Assembly: GCA_965218495.1 (NCBI GenBank)
Contig: OZ244626.1
Span: forward strand, 496,001-560,000
Source: G965218495 sp965218495
GTDB taxonomy: Bacteria > Bacteroidota > Rhodothermia > Rhodothermales > Bin80
Direction: 5' to 3'
DNA length: 64,000 nt
A model generated the notes under the pieces. That model did no database searches. It saw nothing but the letters and a program-made list of their open reading frames with translations, and was not told the origin of the DNA. This document shows positions 18,470 through 27,539 of this stretch, in pieces. Positions within the stretch are counted from its first letter, which is position 1; each line of letters starts with the position of its first letter. The translations under genes and the position numbers were made by a program.

Positions 18470-19434
18470 ACGGCGTTGAGGTTGATGAGAGTCTCACGAA
18501 GTTGTGGCAGATAGGCCGCATGGGCCACACGGCGCAGCTGAGCCTCGTGTTCCAACAGTGCCAGTGCCATCTGTTCGCGTTGCTGGAAAACGGCGCTGGC
18601 CGGGGCCTGCAACCTGCGACCGATGGCATCCATGAAGCGCATCACGCGCAGCCCCCTGTCGAGCTTGAGCAGCATGCCCGTGCGTTGAATCGTCAGAGAT
18701 TGCTCCAGGCCCTCCCACAGAACCTTCGCTGCGGACCGATTGACGCGCGTCAAGTCCTGGTGAATACGGGTGAGTGCGCGTTCAGCTTCCCGGGCATCGA
18801 ACCCGTTCCATGCCTGGCGGAGGCGATTGCGATACACAGGAACAAGGTCTTCCGGAAGACCACAGGTGACTTGATCCAATAGCGTATTGAGACAGCGCTG
18901 TATAGCGACCCTGGGGCCGAACACCTGGCGCACCGCCGATTGAAGTCCCGTACTGCTGGGCAGCACACAGAGCAGCCCGTCGGCGGCCGAAAGACCACGA
19001 TCGGACAGCGACTGCACAAAGGACGTAAGAGCAGAGACGTTCTCAGGGTAGCACGCTACCAGGCCAAGTATGCGGCGATAGCCCGTGATGGTCAGACCCG
19101 CTCCAAGAACGATGTTAACGCCGCGTGGACACAGCCCGCGCAGCCAGATCGCAACGATCGGGTCGTCTTGCAGACTGCGCGAATGCAACAGCTGCCACGC
19201 TTCATTCAACTGCGCCGAGTCCGGCTTTGTGTCCTGGGCCGCAGCAGAAGGCTTGATCACTACGGGCGGTGGCGCCGGCTGCTGCTGCGCTGCCGGCATG
19301 GGCCAGTCGGTGGTCAATTGTTGCAGTATGTGCGTGCAGAGCTTCATCAGAAGCCGCCGCGCGTCACCGGAGGGATCGATCTGGGCGTCTGCAGGCGCCT
19401 CAGCCCTCCCCAAAACAGGCTGTGAGGGGTTCAT
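18466..19434 (-). CDS. Catalytically dead IS256 transposase paralogue (accessory gene of the IS)
   Basis: A 322-residue protein starting at ATG 19434 (MNPSQPVLGR), lying fully inside the IS256 element and overlapping the transposase start. Its C-terminal two-thirds align along their length with the transposase core: DPIVAIWLRG with AVLLLDGK, GVNIVLGAGLT with GVQMIVAMGIT, DRGLSAADGLL with RRGFTHTDKLL, STGLQSAVRQVFG with SRGLRKGISAVFG, AIQRC with EFQRC, and LWEGLEQSLTIQRTG with LEEGLEDTLTLHRLG. At the three catalytic sites Asp becomes Arg, Asp becomes Pro or Ser, and Glu is lost. The N-terminal 100 residues are Ala/Pro-rich and lack the DNA-binding part. A regulatory or structural partner of the transposase is an inference. 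Confidence 0.8.
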   Translation of the reverse strand: MNPSQPVLGRAEAPADAQIDPSGDARRLLMKLCTHILQQLTTDWPMPAAQQQPAPPPVVIKPSAAAQDTKPDSAQLNEAWQLLHSRSLQDDPIVAIWLRGLCPRGVNIVLGAGLTITGYRRILGLVACYPENVSALTSFVQSLSDRGLSAADGLLCVLPSSTGLQSAVRQVFGPRVAIQRCLNTLLDQVTCGLPEDLVPVYRNRLRQAWNGFDAREAERALTRIHQDLTRVNRSAAKVLWEGLEQSLTIQRTGMLLKLDRGLRVMRFMDAIGRRLQAPASAVFQQREQMALALLEHEAQLRRVAHAAYLPQLRETLINLNAV

Positions 19435-19684
19435 ATGATGGGAAAGGAATGGTGGAGACCAGGGTCCACCTCCACAGCAACTCTCCAATTCCCAACTTGA
19501 ATTTGTGCGATCCCAATTAACCAAGTTGAACGCAAGTACCTATACAAGTTGGCTTTCATGGGTACGCGCACCCTTAGCCATGCCGCCGAGCCTTCGACGC
19601 TGGCGGCGACTCGGAGTCGTCGCCACGCCGACACAACCTTGCTAGTTTCTTCGGGTACACCGCGAGCCGAAACCACGAAAGCCG

Positions 19685-20155
19685 ATGGGACCGGACCCAA
19701 ACACCAATACCGCGATCAACGGAAGCACCCCAGTCGGCGTGGGGGGCTGGCTCCTCGTTTACCTCTATGGCTCCATCCCCTTTCTGCTCTTCCATTCGGC
19801 GGGCCTGTCGGGATGGTTTTTCGAATATCCCCTCTGGCTGCTGGTCGCGATCTTCCTTTTCCTCGCGTCCCCGCTCGCGCTCATCCTCCTGAAGTCGCCG
19901 CGAGCCCCGAGGTGGAACGTTGTCGCGCTTTGGGTCGTCGCCCTCCTGATCATGCTGCGCGCGGCCTACGTCCCTTTCAATCTAGAGACCGGCGAGGCAG
20001 TGCAGCGGAGGAGCCCCGAGGAATGGGTGGCCGCGATCGCGATCCTCGCGATCATCGTGGTCGGGTCGCTGGCGTGGGCGACGGTTTGGACGGTCTATTT
20101 CCGGCGATCGCTCCGAGTTCGGAACACCTTCCCTCCACTGGCGGTCGATACCTAG
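19685..20155 (+). CDS. DUF2569-like membrane protein
   Basis: A 156-residue protein with four hydrophobic segments (about residues 20-40, 45-68, 75-95 and 115-140). It opens with GVGGWLLVYLYG and closes with VYFRRSLRVRNTF, both typical of the DUF2569 family of small inner-membrane proteins of unknown function. The gene stands alone just outside the right end of the IS256 element, and no partner gene is evident. The overlapping longer frame from 19549 is Arg/Pro-rich and not credible. Confidence 0.75.
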   Translation: MGPDPNTNTAINGSTPVGVGGWLLVYLYGSIPFLLFHSAGLSGWFFEYPLWLLVAIFLFLASPLALILLKSPRAPRWNVVALWVVALLIMLRAAYVPFNLETGEAVQRRSPEEWVAAIAILAIIVVGSLAWATVWTVYFRRSLRVRNTFPPLAVDT

Positions 20156-20618
20156 CGCGAGCCTTGGCCGAGGTTCATCGCCCGTCGTGAGAAAGCGCTC
20201 CCTCCCCGGCCGCAGGCATCGCCCGGCCCGTCAGAAGGAGCCCCCGACCTCCCTGCTCCGCACCGCCCCTCGAAGAACTGACACATTCTTCAGTCCTTGA
20301 AGCTTGGTATCATGTGATCCTATTCTATGTCCTGTTACGGCATACGTAAGAGGTTGGTCGTCCACCTGACCGCGAGGCCCGAACTTGGGGATCTACGGAA
20401 GCGGTCTACCCGGTGCGGAAAGGACTCCTCAGGCTTGCAGTGATTTACATGCGAGAGTGGCAGGCTCTACGGTTCGAATCCCGCCGAAGGTGGCTTGTGG
20501 TTCTGATCTGCGTATCGTCAAGCAGTGCCGATTCCTTCCTTCGCGCGATGCTGTTACAGGCAATTCGGAACCGGCTGGTGAATGACGTGTTAACACGCGC
20601 GTGAGGATGATCCGTAGG
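20156..20618. other. Intergenic region upstream of the rimP operon
   Basis: About 460 bp with no supported gene. A TTCGAATC sequence near 20478 resembles a tRNA T-loop but its flanks do not pair. TTGAAG at about 20298 and TATTCT about 18 bp on are a weak promoter-like pair. Confidence 0.35.
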
Positions 20619-20620
20619 GG

Positions 20621-20650
20621 TTGCGAACGCCGCGCCCTTGGGCGTATATT
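20621..20650 (+). promoter_or_regulatory. Candidate promoter of the rimP-nusA-infB operon
   Basis: TTGCGA (20621-20626) and TATATT (20645-20650) are 18 bp apart and lie before the two leader hairpins and rimP. The match is to a sigma-70 type consensus; Bacteroidota often use other -10/-33 forms, so this stays tentative. Confidence 0.35.
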
Positions 20651-20673
20651 CGTTGCCTACGGTATGTAAGGAA

Positions 20674-20760
20674 GGGGGGCTCGACGGGCCACCCTTTTTT
20701 GTTGGGCTTATTGCAGGATGCACCACGCCCGTCGCGCAAGTCGAGGCCGGGCGTTTTTTG
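20674..20760 (+). terminator. Two tandem terminator-like hairpins in the rimP leader
   Basis: Hairpin 1 (about 20674-20694, GGGGGGC stem with GCCACCC) is followed by 6 T; hairpin 2 (20724-20754, ACGCCCG with CGGGCGT) is followed by 6 T. Both lie between the candidate promoter and the rimP start, so they could act as attenuators controlling the operon, which includes nusA, itself a termination factor. Confidence 0.5.
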
Positions 20761-20775
20761 ACATCTACAGCTAGC

Positions 20776-21243
20776 ATGCCAATTGCGCTAGATACACTGC
20801 AGGACCGTGTGACCGCCTTGGTGCAGGGTGTCCTTGACGGAGGCCCGTGCTTTGCGGTCGAGATCGTCGTTCGAGGCAGTTTGGGCTCGCACGCAGTTGA
20901 TGTCTTTGTTGAAAGCGATGCGGTGCTGGATGTGCAAACTTTGGCAAAGATCAGCCGTGAAGTTGGCTTCGGACTAGATTTGGAAGATGTCATGCCAGGT
21001 CCCTATACACTAAATGTGTCTTCGCCCGGCACAGACCGCCCGCTGCGTTTGCCCCGACAGTATCGCAAGATGGTCGGACGAGCATTGCGGGTGCACTACC
21101 GGTTGCCAGACTGCAAATACACTGAAGTAGTAGGCACACTGGAGGAAGTAGATGTAGAGGGAATCACCGTCGCGGCACGCAAATCGCCCCTTAGCATCCG
21201 ATTCGGCGATATTCTGTGGGCTAAGGTGCAACTGCCGTGGTAA
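20776..21243 (+). CDS. rimP: Ribosome maturation factor RimP
   Basis: RimP helps 30S subunit assembly. The 155-residue protein has the N-terminal RimP domain (SREVGFGLDLEDVMPGPYTL is the family core; note YTLNVSSPGTDRPLR, the conserved VSSPG-(I/L/T)DRPL motif) and the C-terminal SH3-like half. The frame is open further up to 20638, but that part crosses the leader hairpins; ATG 20776 gives the normal length. It stands first in the usual rimP-nusA-infB order, 22 bp ahead of nusA. Confidence 0.92.
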   Translation: MPIALDTLQDRVTALVQGVLDGGPCFAVEIVVRGSLGSHAVDVFVESDAVLDVQTLAKISREVGFGLDLEDVMPGPYTLNVSSPGTDRPLRLPRQYRKMVGRALRVHYRLPDCKYTEVVGTLEEVDVEGITVAARKSPLSIRFGDILWAKVQLPW

Positions 21244-21265
21244 GCAGTTTGAACAGGTAGACGCT

Positions 21266-22537
21266 ATGCAAAGCACGGACCTTGTTTCCTCATTCGCGGC
21301 AATCGCGCGCGACAAGGACATAGACCGGGACCGACTCCAGCTGATCGTGGAGGATGTGTTCCGCGCGATGATTCGCAAACGGTATGGATCCGATGAGGCT
21401 TTTGAGATAATCCTCAACCCCGATCACGGGGACATCCAGGTTCTGCATATCAGGGAAGTGGTGGATGACTACGATTTGGAGGATCCGGTCACGCAGATTG
21501 AAATCAGGGAAGCGCTCCTGATTGATGAAGATGTCGAGGTGGAAGACGACGTGGCGGAAGAGATTTCTCTTAAGATGTTTGGGCGGCGGGCAGTCGCTAT
21601 GGCGCGCCAGAACCTGCGTCAGCGCATTAGGGACATCGAGAAGGAGAATATTTTTGAGGAATATTCAGATAGGATTGGCGAAATCGTGGTGGGCGAGGTG
21701 TACCAGCATCGTCGGCGCGAGGTACTGGTTATGCATAACCGTGTCGAGCTAATTCTTCCACGTGAAGATCAGATTCCGCGGGATCGCTATCGCAAGGGCG
21801 ACATGCTCCGGGCCATCGTGAAAGACGTTCGGAGGGACGCAGGCAACAACGTGCATGTCATCATCAGCCGAGCTGATCCGCAGTTGATGGAGCGCCTTTT
21901 TGAGCTTGAGGTTCCAGAGATCGACGAAGGAGAGGTGGAAATTAAGCGTATCCTGCGCGAGCCCGGGGATCGTGCCAAGGTCGCAGTGATTAGCCATGAT
22001 GATCGCATTGACCCCGTTGGTGCCTGCGTTGGGCTTAAAGGTAACCGCATTCACGCGGTGGTGCGCGAACTCAGCAACGAGAACATTGATGTCCTGGAAT
22101 GGGCAGACGATCCCTATACGCTGATAAAGCGGGCGCTGTCTCCGGCAAACCCTATCTCCATTACGCTCAATGAGGAACTTGACCCGCCCCGTGCGAAGGC
22201 GATCGTCAGGGCTGACGAGGTGAGTCAAGCCATCGGCAAGGGCGGCATCAACATCCGGTTGGCCTCGCGAATGTCGGGTTATGAGATCGACGTGTACCGC
22301 GAGATTCCGCCGGACGAGGAGGACATCGAGATTGGCGAATTTGACGACGAATTCGATGAGGATACTCTTCGTAAGTTGAAGGACATTGGCTGCGACACCG
22401 CCAAGGCTGTGATGGAGCTTTCCAGTGACGAGCTGATTCGGCGTAGCGGCCTTGAGCCCGAAGTTGCGCGGATGGTGATGAGTGTCATCAAGGCGGAGTT
22501 TGAGGTCGAGGTGGAAGAGGAGGAAGTCGAAGCTTAG
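21266..22537 (+). CDS. nusA: Transcription termination/antitermination factor NusA
   Basis: NusA binds RNA polymerase and modulates pausing, termination and antitermination. The 423-residue protein holds the N-terminal polymerase-binding domain, an S1 domain (GEIVVGEVYQ onward), and two KH domains with DPVGACVGLKGNRIHAVVRE and SQAIGKGGINIRLASRMSG. The tail has acidic stretches and a helix-hairpin-like ELIRRSGLEPEVA segment. It follows rimP and precedes infB, the standard operon order. Confidence 0.96.
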   Translation: MQSTDLVSSFAAIARDKDIDRDRLQLIVEDVFRAMIRKRYGSDEAFEIILNPDHGDIQVLHIREVVDDYDLEDPVTQIEIREALLIDEDVEVEDDVAEEISLKMFGRRAVAMARQNLRQRIRDIEKENIFEEYSDRIGEIVVGEVYQHRRREVLVMHNRVELILPREDQIPRDRYRKGDMLRAIVKDVRRDAGNNVHVIISRADPQLMERLFELEVPEIDEGEVEIKRILREPGDRAKVAVISHDDRIDPVGACVGLKGNRIHAVVRELSNENIDVLEWADDPYTLIKRALSPANPISITLNEELDPPRAKAIVRADEVSQAIGKGGINIRLASRMSGYEIDVYREIPPDEEDIEIGEFDDEFDEDTLRKLKDIGCDTAKAVMELSSDELIRRSGLEPEVARMVMSVIKAEFEVEVEEEEVEA

Positions 22538-22573
22538 TCCGTACGGGCATCAAGTACCACGAAGACGGCGTTT

Positions 22574-25456
22574 ATGGCCACATCTGCAAAGTCATTCAAG
22601 AAGAAGAAGCTCTTCAAGGTAGCTAGGGAGCTGAATATCCAGACCGATCACATTGAGTCCTTCCTCAATGAGAGCGGCCATGGCGATGCACTGTCGGGCT
22701 CCGGGATTATGGCCTCCATCACGGATGAGGTTGCGTACAATGCGCTGTTGGACCGATTCAGGAGTGACAAAGCCACTGCGGCACGTGTAGAGAGGCTCAG
22801 GGAAGAGCAGCAGGCACGCACGGCCGAAATTGCGGACACTACGGGCGACTCAGCGCCTGTCGTAATTGCAGATGTGGAGCCGGTTGTGCCACCGGTCCAG
22901 CCGTCAGCAATCACAATTGAGCCGGAAGAAAAGCAGGTCGGGCCGACCATTGAGGAGGTCATTCCCCCGCCGCCTGACGTGGCGGAGCCGCCGGAGGTGC
23001 TGGAGCAGCCACCTGAGCCGGTGGAGGAAGTGGCGCCGGAACCTGTGGCTGACGTCTCGCACACTCCTACGGCGGAGCCGCCGGTAGAGGAGCCGGCAGA
23101 TACTGCGGCCGAAACGCCAGAACTCACACCGCTGGAGCCGGAGGCCCAGGTACCTGCCAGCGAGGAGCCAACAGACCAGGTGCCTGACGTCGTACCGCCT
23201 GCAGATGTACCGCCGACAGGCGAGTTGCCGGCGTCAGTGGAGGAGACGCATAGGGAGGCATCCGAGCTGGCTGAGATTGAACGGGAAGAAGGTGTCGAAG
23301 TGCCCAAAGACGGTGGGGTCATCAAGGCGGCAGATCGGGTTAAGCTCCAGGGCACGACTATCGTCGGACAACTGGATCTGAAATCCGTTGAAGAGAAAAA
23401 GCCCGCAGCTGCCGAACGACCCAAGCGCAAGCGCAAGCGCAAAGGAACCAAAGTGGTCGCGCCAGCGGCCGCATCCGTATCGCAGGCAAAAGCCGATGCC
23501 ACTCCCCAGCGCAAAAAGTCCAAAAAACGCGGCAAGACCACGGTCAAATCGGAGGCTGTTGAGCAAACCGTTCAGGATACGCTGCGTACGGTCGAACGTG
23601 GCTCATCGCGTGTCAGGCAGCGGCGCCGGCGGGCACGCCGCCAGCAGCGTGCCGAAGAGCGGATGCACGAGCGCCAGGAAAGAGCAGAGCTGGAACAGAA
23701 GGTGCGTGTGACGGAATTCGTCTCTACCGGCGAGCTTGCTGACCTCATGGGAATCTCCGTCACTGAAGTTATCAGCATGCTCTTCAACGCAGGCATGATG
23801 GTATCTATCAACCAACGGCTGGATGCGGACACGATTTCCTTTGTGGCTGACGAATTCGGGTTTGAGGTTGAATTTATCACCGACTTCGGTACTGAAGACA
23901 TTGAGCTTGAGGAAGATGATGATCCGGCCGACCTCCTGCCGCGAGCGCCGGTCGTCACGGTTATGGGTCATGTCGACCATGGCAAGACGTCGCTATTGGA
24001 TTTCATCCGCCGCGCCAGCGTTGCGGTTGGAGAATCCGGCGGCATTACACAGCATATTGGTGCTTACAAGGTGAAGCTGGATGGGGGTCGCATAGTGACT
24101 TTCCTGGACACACCGGGCCATGAAGCCTTCACTGCTATGCGTGCGCGTGGCGCCAAGGTTACCGATGTGGTCATTCTGGTAGTGGCGGCCGACGACGCGG
24201 TCATGCCGCAGACCGAAGAAGCCATCAACCATGCGCGCGCCGCCGACGTATCGATTATTGTGGCGGTCAACAAAATCGACTTGGCTGATGCCAACCCAAA
24301 GCGCGTGATGCAGCAGCTGTCGGAATATGGCGTATTGGTAGAGCAGTACGGAGGCCAGGTGCAATGTGCGCACGTCTCTGCAAAGTCTGGCCAAGGCGTG
24401 GATGACCTGCTGGAAAAAGTGCTCCTGGAGGCTGACATTCTTGAGCTGAAGGCAAATCCGGCTCGCCGTGCTAATGGCATCGTGATAGAGAGTCGCCTCG
24501 ACCGCGGCCGAGGAAATATCGCTACTGTTCTGGTGCAGAATGGCACGTTGCGCGTGGGGGATCCATTTGTTGCTGGGATCTACGGAGGGCGCGTACGTGC
24601 AATGTTTAATGAGTTGGATGTTCGAATCACCGAGGCGGGGCCATCAGAACCGGCCCTGGTGCTTGGTCTGCCAGGTCAGCCCACCGTCGGAGATCAGTTC
24701 ATTGGCGTTGAGGATGCGGACGAAGCAAAAGAGATTACCCAGAGACGGCAGCAGATCTGGAGGGAGCAGAAGCTGCGTCAGTACAAGCATGTGCGCCTGG
24801 AGGACATCGGGCGTCGCATGGCGCTGGGTGACTTTAGTGAGCTCAACCTCATCATCAAGGCAGATGTGGGCGGCTCAGTCGAGGCTATCAGCGATTCTCT
24901 GTTGAAGCTCTCGACTGACGAGGTGGCGGTCAACATTATTCATTCGGGCGTGGGTGCGATCAACGAGAGCGACGTGATGCTGGCGTCCGCGTCAGATGCG
25001 GTCATCATTGGATTTCAGGTGCGTCCCACCCTGGGTGCGCGCAGTGCCAGCGAGCGAGAAGAGATCGACATCCACACGTATTCGATCATCTACGACGCCA
25101 TAGAAGATGTACGCGACGCGCTGGAAGGACTGCTGCAGCCTGAAGAGATTGAAAAGGTCATCGCTGTCGTTGAGGTGCGTGACCTCTTCAAGGTACCGAA
25201 AGTAGGTACGATTGCGGGCTGCTACGTCAGTGAGGGCAAGGTGCGGCGCAGCGGCACTTTGCGCATCCTGCGCGAAAGTATCGTCATATACAACGGCAGG
25301 ATATCCTCTTTGCGCCGCTTCAAAGAGGATGTGCGTGAGGTAGCCAGCGGCTACGAGTGTGGTATCGGGATCGAGAACTACAATGACCTGAAGGTTGGTG
25401 ATCAGTTTGAGGTCTATGAAATCGTTGAAACGAAGCGGACTCTGGACTCACAGTGA
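22574..25456 (+). CDS. infB: Translation initiation factor IF-2
   Basis: A GTPase that brings initiator tRNA to the 30S subunit and promotes subunit joining. The 960-residue form has a long N-terminal extension rich in Pro, Glu, Ala and Val (about residues 90-260) and a Lys/Arg-rich stretch (about 275-380). The GTPase core follows, with VMGHVDHGKTSLLDFIRR (G1), DTPGHEAFTAMRARG (G3) and AVNKIDLADAN (G4), then the C-terminal domains with FKVPKVGTIAGCYV. The extension is low-complexity but in frame. Its stop overlaps the rbfA start. Confidence 0.97.
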   Translation: MATSAKSFKKKKLFKVARELNIQTDHIESFLNESGHGDALSGSGIMASITDEVAYNALLDRFRSDKATAARVERLREEQQARTAEIADTTGDSAPVVIADVEPVVPPVQPSAITIEPEEKQVGPTIEEVIPPPPDVAEPPEVLEQPPEPVEEVAPEPVADVSHTPTAEPPVEEPADTAAETPELTPLEPEAQVPASEEPTDQVPDVVPPADVPPTGELPASVEETHREASELAEIEREEGVEVPKDGGVIKAADRVKLQGTTIVGQLDLKSVEEKKPAAAERPKRKRKRKGTKVVAPAAASVSQAKADATPQRKKSKKRGKTTVKSEAVEQTVQDTLRTVERGSSRVRQRRRRARRQQRAEERMHERQERAELEQKVRVTEFVSTGELADLMGISVTEVISMLFNAGMMVSINQRLDADTISFVADEFGFEVEFITDFGTEDIELEEDDDPADLLPRAPVVTVMGHVDHGKTSLLDFIRRASVAVGESGGITQHIGAYKVKLDGGRIVTFLDTPGHEAFTAMRARGAKVTDVVILVVAADDAVMPQTEEAINHARAADVSIIVAVNKIDLADANPKRVMQQLSEYGVLVEQYGGQVQCAHVSAKSGQGVDDLLEKVLLEADILELKANPARRANGIVIESRLDRGRGNIATVLVQNGTLRVGDPFVAGIYGGRVRAMFNELDVRITEAGPSEPALVLGLPGQPTVGDQFIGVEDADEAKEITQRRQQIWREQKLRQYKHVRLEDIGRRMALGDFSELNLIIKADVGGSVEAISDSLLKLSTDEVAVNIIHSGVGAINESDVMLASASDAVIIGFQVRPTLGARSASEREEIDIHTYSIIYDAIEDVRDALEGLLQPEEIEKVIAVVEVRDLFKVPKVGTIAGCYVSEGKVRRSGTLRILRESIVIYNGRISSLRRFKEDVREVASGYECGIGIENYNDLKVGDQFEVYEIVETKRTLDSQ

Positions 25457-25818
25457 GCGTTCGTATGCAGCGCGTTGCGAAACTTGTGCAGCGCGAATTA
25501 GCCGCCATCCTTGCGCGTGAGTTTCCGCAGGAGCTCATGCTGACTGTCACCGACGCACGCGTGACCAAGGACCTCAGCATCGCCTATGTGTATGTAAGCG
25601 TGATGGGGGCCACGGTGGAGCAGCGTCAGGAGACCTTGGCGAATCTCCGGGACCAGGTGGTGAGGATCAGGGAGGCGCTGGCACAGCGCATTCGGCATCA
25701 GCTGCGCAGAGTACCGGAGATCCAGTTTTTCTTGGATGAGTCGTTCCAGTATGCTTCCAAGATGGAGTCGCTTTTTAAAACGATTCGAGAGGAGCGGGCG
25801 CAGCGTACGGAACCGTAG
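25453..25818 (+). CDS. rbfA: Ribosome-binding factor A
   Basis: RbfA binds the 30S subunit during late 16S rRNA maturation. The 121-residue protein shows the KH-like family pattern: KLVQRELAAILAREF, TVTDARVTKDLSIAYVYVS and RHQLRRVPEIQFFLDES. It starts with GTG 25453 (the base order GTGA overlaps the infB stop) and sits directly before truB, as in many bacteria. Confidence 0.95.
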   Translation: MSVRMQRVAKLVQRELAAILAREFPQELMLTVTDARVTKDLSIAYVYVSVMGATVEQRQETLANLRDQVVRIREALAQRIRHQLRRVPEIQFFLDESFQYASKMESLFKTIREERAQRTEP

Positions 25819-25826
25819 CACGTGGG

Positions 25827-26540
25827 ATGACGCAAGAAGTGGAAGTGTTCGGCCGGGGCGCATTGCCTGCTGACTTCTCCGGCGCGGTGCTACTCATGGA
25901 CAAGCCTAAAGGCTTGACTTCCTTTGAGGTGATAAGGCGGCTGCGTCGACTATTGCTGGTGCGAAAGATTGGGCATGCCGGTACGCTGGATCCGGCGGCC
26001 ACCGGCCTACTCATCTGCCTGGTGGGTCGCGCCACGCGGCAAATGGTGTCGTTTATGCATATGCCCAAGACATACGAGGGCGTGATGCGGTTGGGAGCGG
26101 TGACGCCGTCCTATGATGCTGAGACGCCCGTGAGCCAGCGGTCCGAGTGGCGGCACCTGACATCTCAGGACCTTGAGCGGGTGCGGCAGATGTTTGTAGG
26201 CAGCATTCAGCAACAGCCCCCGATGTACTCGGCAGTACGGGTCCAGGGCGAGCGGCTGTACAAAAAAGCCCGGCGCGGAGAAGTGGTCGAGCGCAAGTCC
26301 AACACGGTTAATGTGTATCAGTTTGCGCTTTCCGGTTGGGAAGGCGCAGATGTGGCATTCATGGTCCGGTGCAGCAAAGGCACGTACATCCGTGCGTTAG
26401 CCCACGACATGGGGCAGGCACTGGGGGTCGGGGCGTACCTGGCGGCTCTTCGGCGCACGGCGATTGGAGCGTACCACGTACGGGACGCATGGACTATAGA
26501 CGGGCTGGAAGCGGCCTTGCAAGCTCGGTCACCTTCATGA
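25827..26540 (+). CDS. truB: tRNA pseudouridine-55 synthase
   Basis: TruB makes pseudouridine at position 55 of the tRNA T-loop. The 237-residue protein has the lead GAVLLMDKPKGLTSFEV, the catalytic region HAGTLDPAATGLLI with the essential Asp, and QQPPMYSAVRVQGERLY followed by the CSKGTYIRALAHDMG motif. It is slightly short at the C-terminus (no PUA-like extension). It lies 8 bp after rbfA and overlaps ribF by 4 bp. Confidence 0.96.
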   Translation: MTQEVEVFGRGALPADFSGAVLLMDKPKGLTSFEVIRRLRRLLLVRKIGHAGTLDPAATGLLICLVGRATRQMVSFMHMPKTYEGVMRLGAVTPSYDAETPVSQRSEWRHLTSQDLERVRQMFVGSIQQQPPMYSAVRVQGERLYKKARRGEVVERKSNTVNVYQFALSGWEGADVAFMVRCSKGTYIRALAHDMGQALGVGAYLAALRRTAIGAYHVRDAWTIDGLEAALQARSPS

Positions 26541-27478
26541 AGCTCGAGTACGGACTGGCCGCTATCAGGCGAGAACCCACCTCCATCGTGACAGTGGGCT
26601 CTTTTGACGGTGTCCACGCAGGGCATCAGGCCATTCTCTCCTACGTTATTGATCGTGCACGCGCACAGCGCGCCAGCAGTACCCTTCTGACGTTTGAGCC
26701 GCATCCGCGGGAGGTGTTGACGGGCAAAGTGATGCCGCTTCTCACATCTGTAGAGGAAAAGGCCGACATCCTCGAATCGATGGGTCTGGACCGCTTGATT
26801 GTGGTTGAGTTTTCCCGGGAATTTGCCAGCATGTTGCCGGAGGAATACGTGAGTGGCGTCCTGGCAGCGCGTATTGGACTTCAAGAGATTGTCGTCGGGC
26901 ATGACCACGGGTTTGGGCGTGGACGCAGGGGGAATGTGCGCCTGCTTCGGAGCATGGGCGACGAGCTGGGGTTTTCAGTGGATGTGCTTCCGGCGGAGGT
27001 GGTAGGGTCGCGAGTGGTTTCTTCACGCGTGATTCGGCAACTGATCGCCAGAGACGGAGACATGGTTGCTGCTCGCGCGATGCTCACGCGACCATTCGAG
27101 ATTCGCGGTCGCGTGATAAGGGGCGCCGGGCGCGGTCGAACGATCGGGGTACCTACTGCCAACCTCCTAAGGCAGAACGAACGAAAGGTGGTACCGCGGC
27201 GCGGCGTTTACGTTGTGCAGGCTGCCCTGAAGGGCGCGATCCACCATGGAATGATGAACATTGGGTTTCGACCGACGGTGGATGAGAGTACCGAGCTGCA
27301 GTTGGAAGTACATCTATTTGACTTCTGCAAGGATATCTACGGCGAGGTGCTTGCGATAGAATTCCTGCATCGTCTGCGTGACGAAGTAAAGTTTCCATCC
27401 ATTGAGGCCCTCACGACGCAGTTGGCACAGGATGCGGCGGAAAGCCGCGCACTATTGGGGGCGTGTCTATATACTTAG
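26537..27478 (+). CDS. ribF: Bifunctional riboflavin kinase/FAD synthetase
   Basis: RibF turns riboflavin into FMN and then FAD. The 313-residue protein carries the N-terminal adenylyltransferase domain (VTVGSFDGVHAGHQAIL, then VGHDHGFGRGRRGN and SSRVIRQLI) and the C-terminal kinase domain (RGRTIGVPTANL with the PTAN motif, GVYVV, MNIGFRPTV). The start is ATG 26537, which overlaps the truB stop as ATGA; the longer frame to 26336 runs inside truB. The truB-ribF neighbourhood is widespread. Confidence 0.95.
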   Translation: MKLEYGLAAIRREPTSIVTVGSFDGVHAGHQAILSYVIDRARAQRASSTLLTFEPHPREVLTGKVMPLLTSVEEKADILESMGLDRLIVVEFSREFASMLPEEYVSGVLAARIGLQEIVVGHDHGFGRGRRGNVRLLRSMGDELGFSVDVLPAEVVGSRVVSSRVIRQLIARDGDMVAARAMLTRPFEIRGRVIRGAGRGRTIGVPTANLLRQNERKVVPRRGVYVVQAALKGAIHHGMMNIGFRPTVDESTELQLEVHLFDFCKDIYGEVLAIEFLHRLRDEVKFPSIEALTTQLAQDAAESRALLGACLYT

Positions 27479-27539
27479 TAGTTGCCGCATGCAGGTTGTG
27501 GTGGCGTCTTCAGTCGGTCGGCCCGCGGCTAATGTGCAG

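Larger units (their letters stand above)
16848..19514 (-). mobile_element. Two-gene IS256-family element (copy 1, complete)
   Basis: Imperfect 24-bp inverted repeats mark the ends: GGGATTGCACA at 16848 and its partner ending TGTGCGATCCC at 19514, both with a CAAGTTGGG or TAAGTTGGG inner part. Inside are two overlapping minus-strand genes (accessory 19434-18466, transposase 18469-17141) and a 290-bp conserved non-coding end. A second copy begins at 63535 with the same terminal bases, which confirms the left boundary. No clear target duplication is visible at the ends of this copy. Confidence 0.8.

Noticed and set aside
20440..20500. TTCGAATC resembling a tRNA T-loop
   Set aside because: The bases on either side do not form the T stem and no cloverleaf can be built around it.
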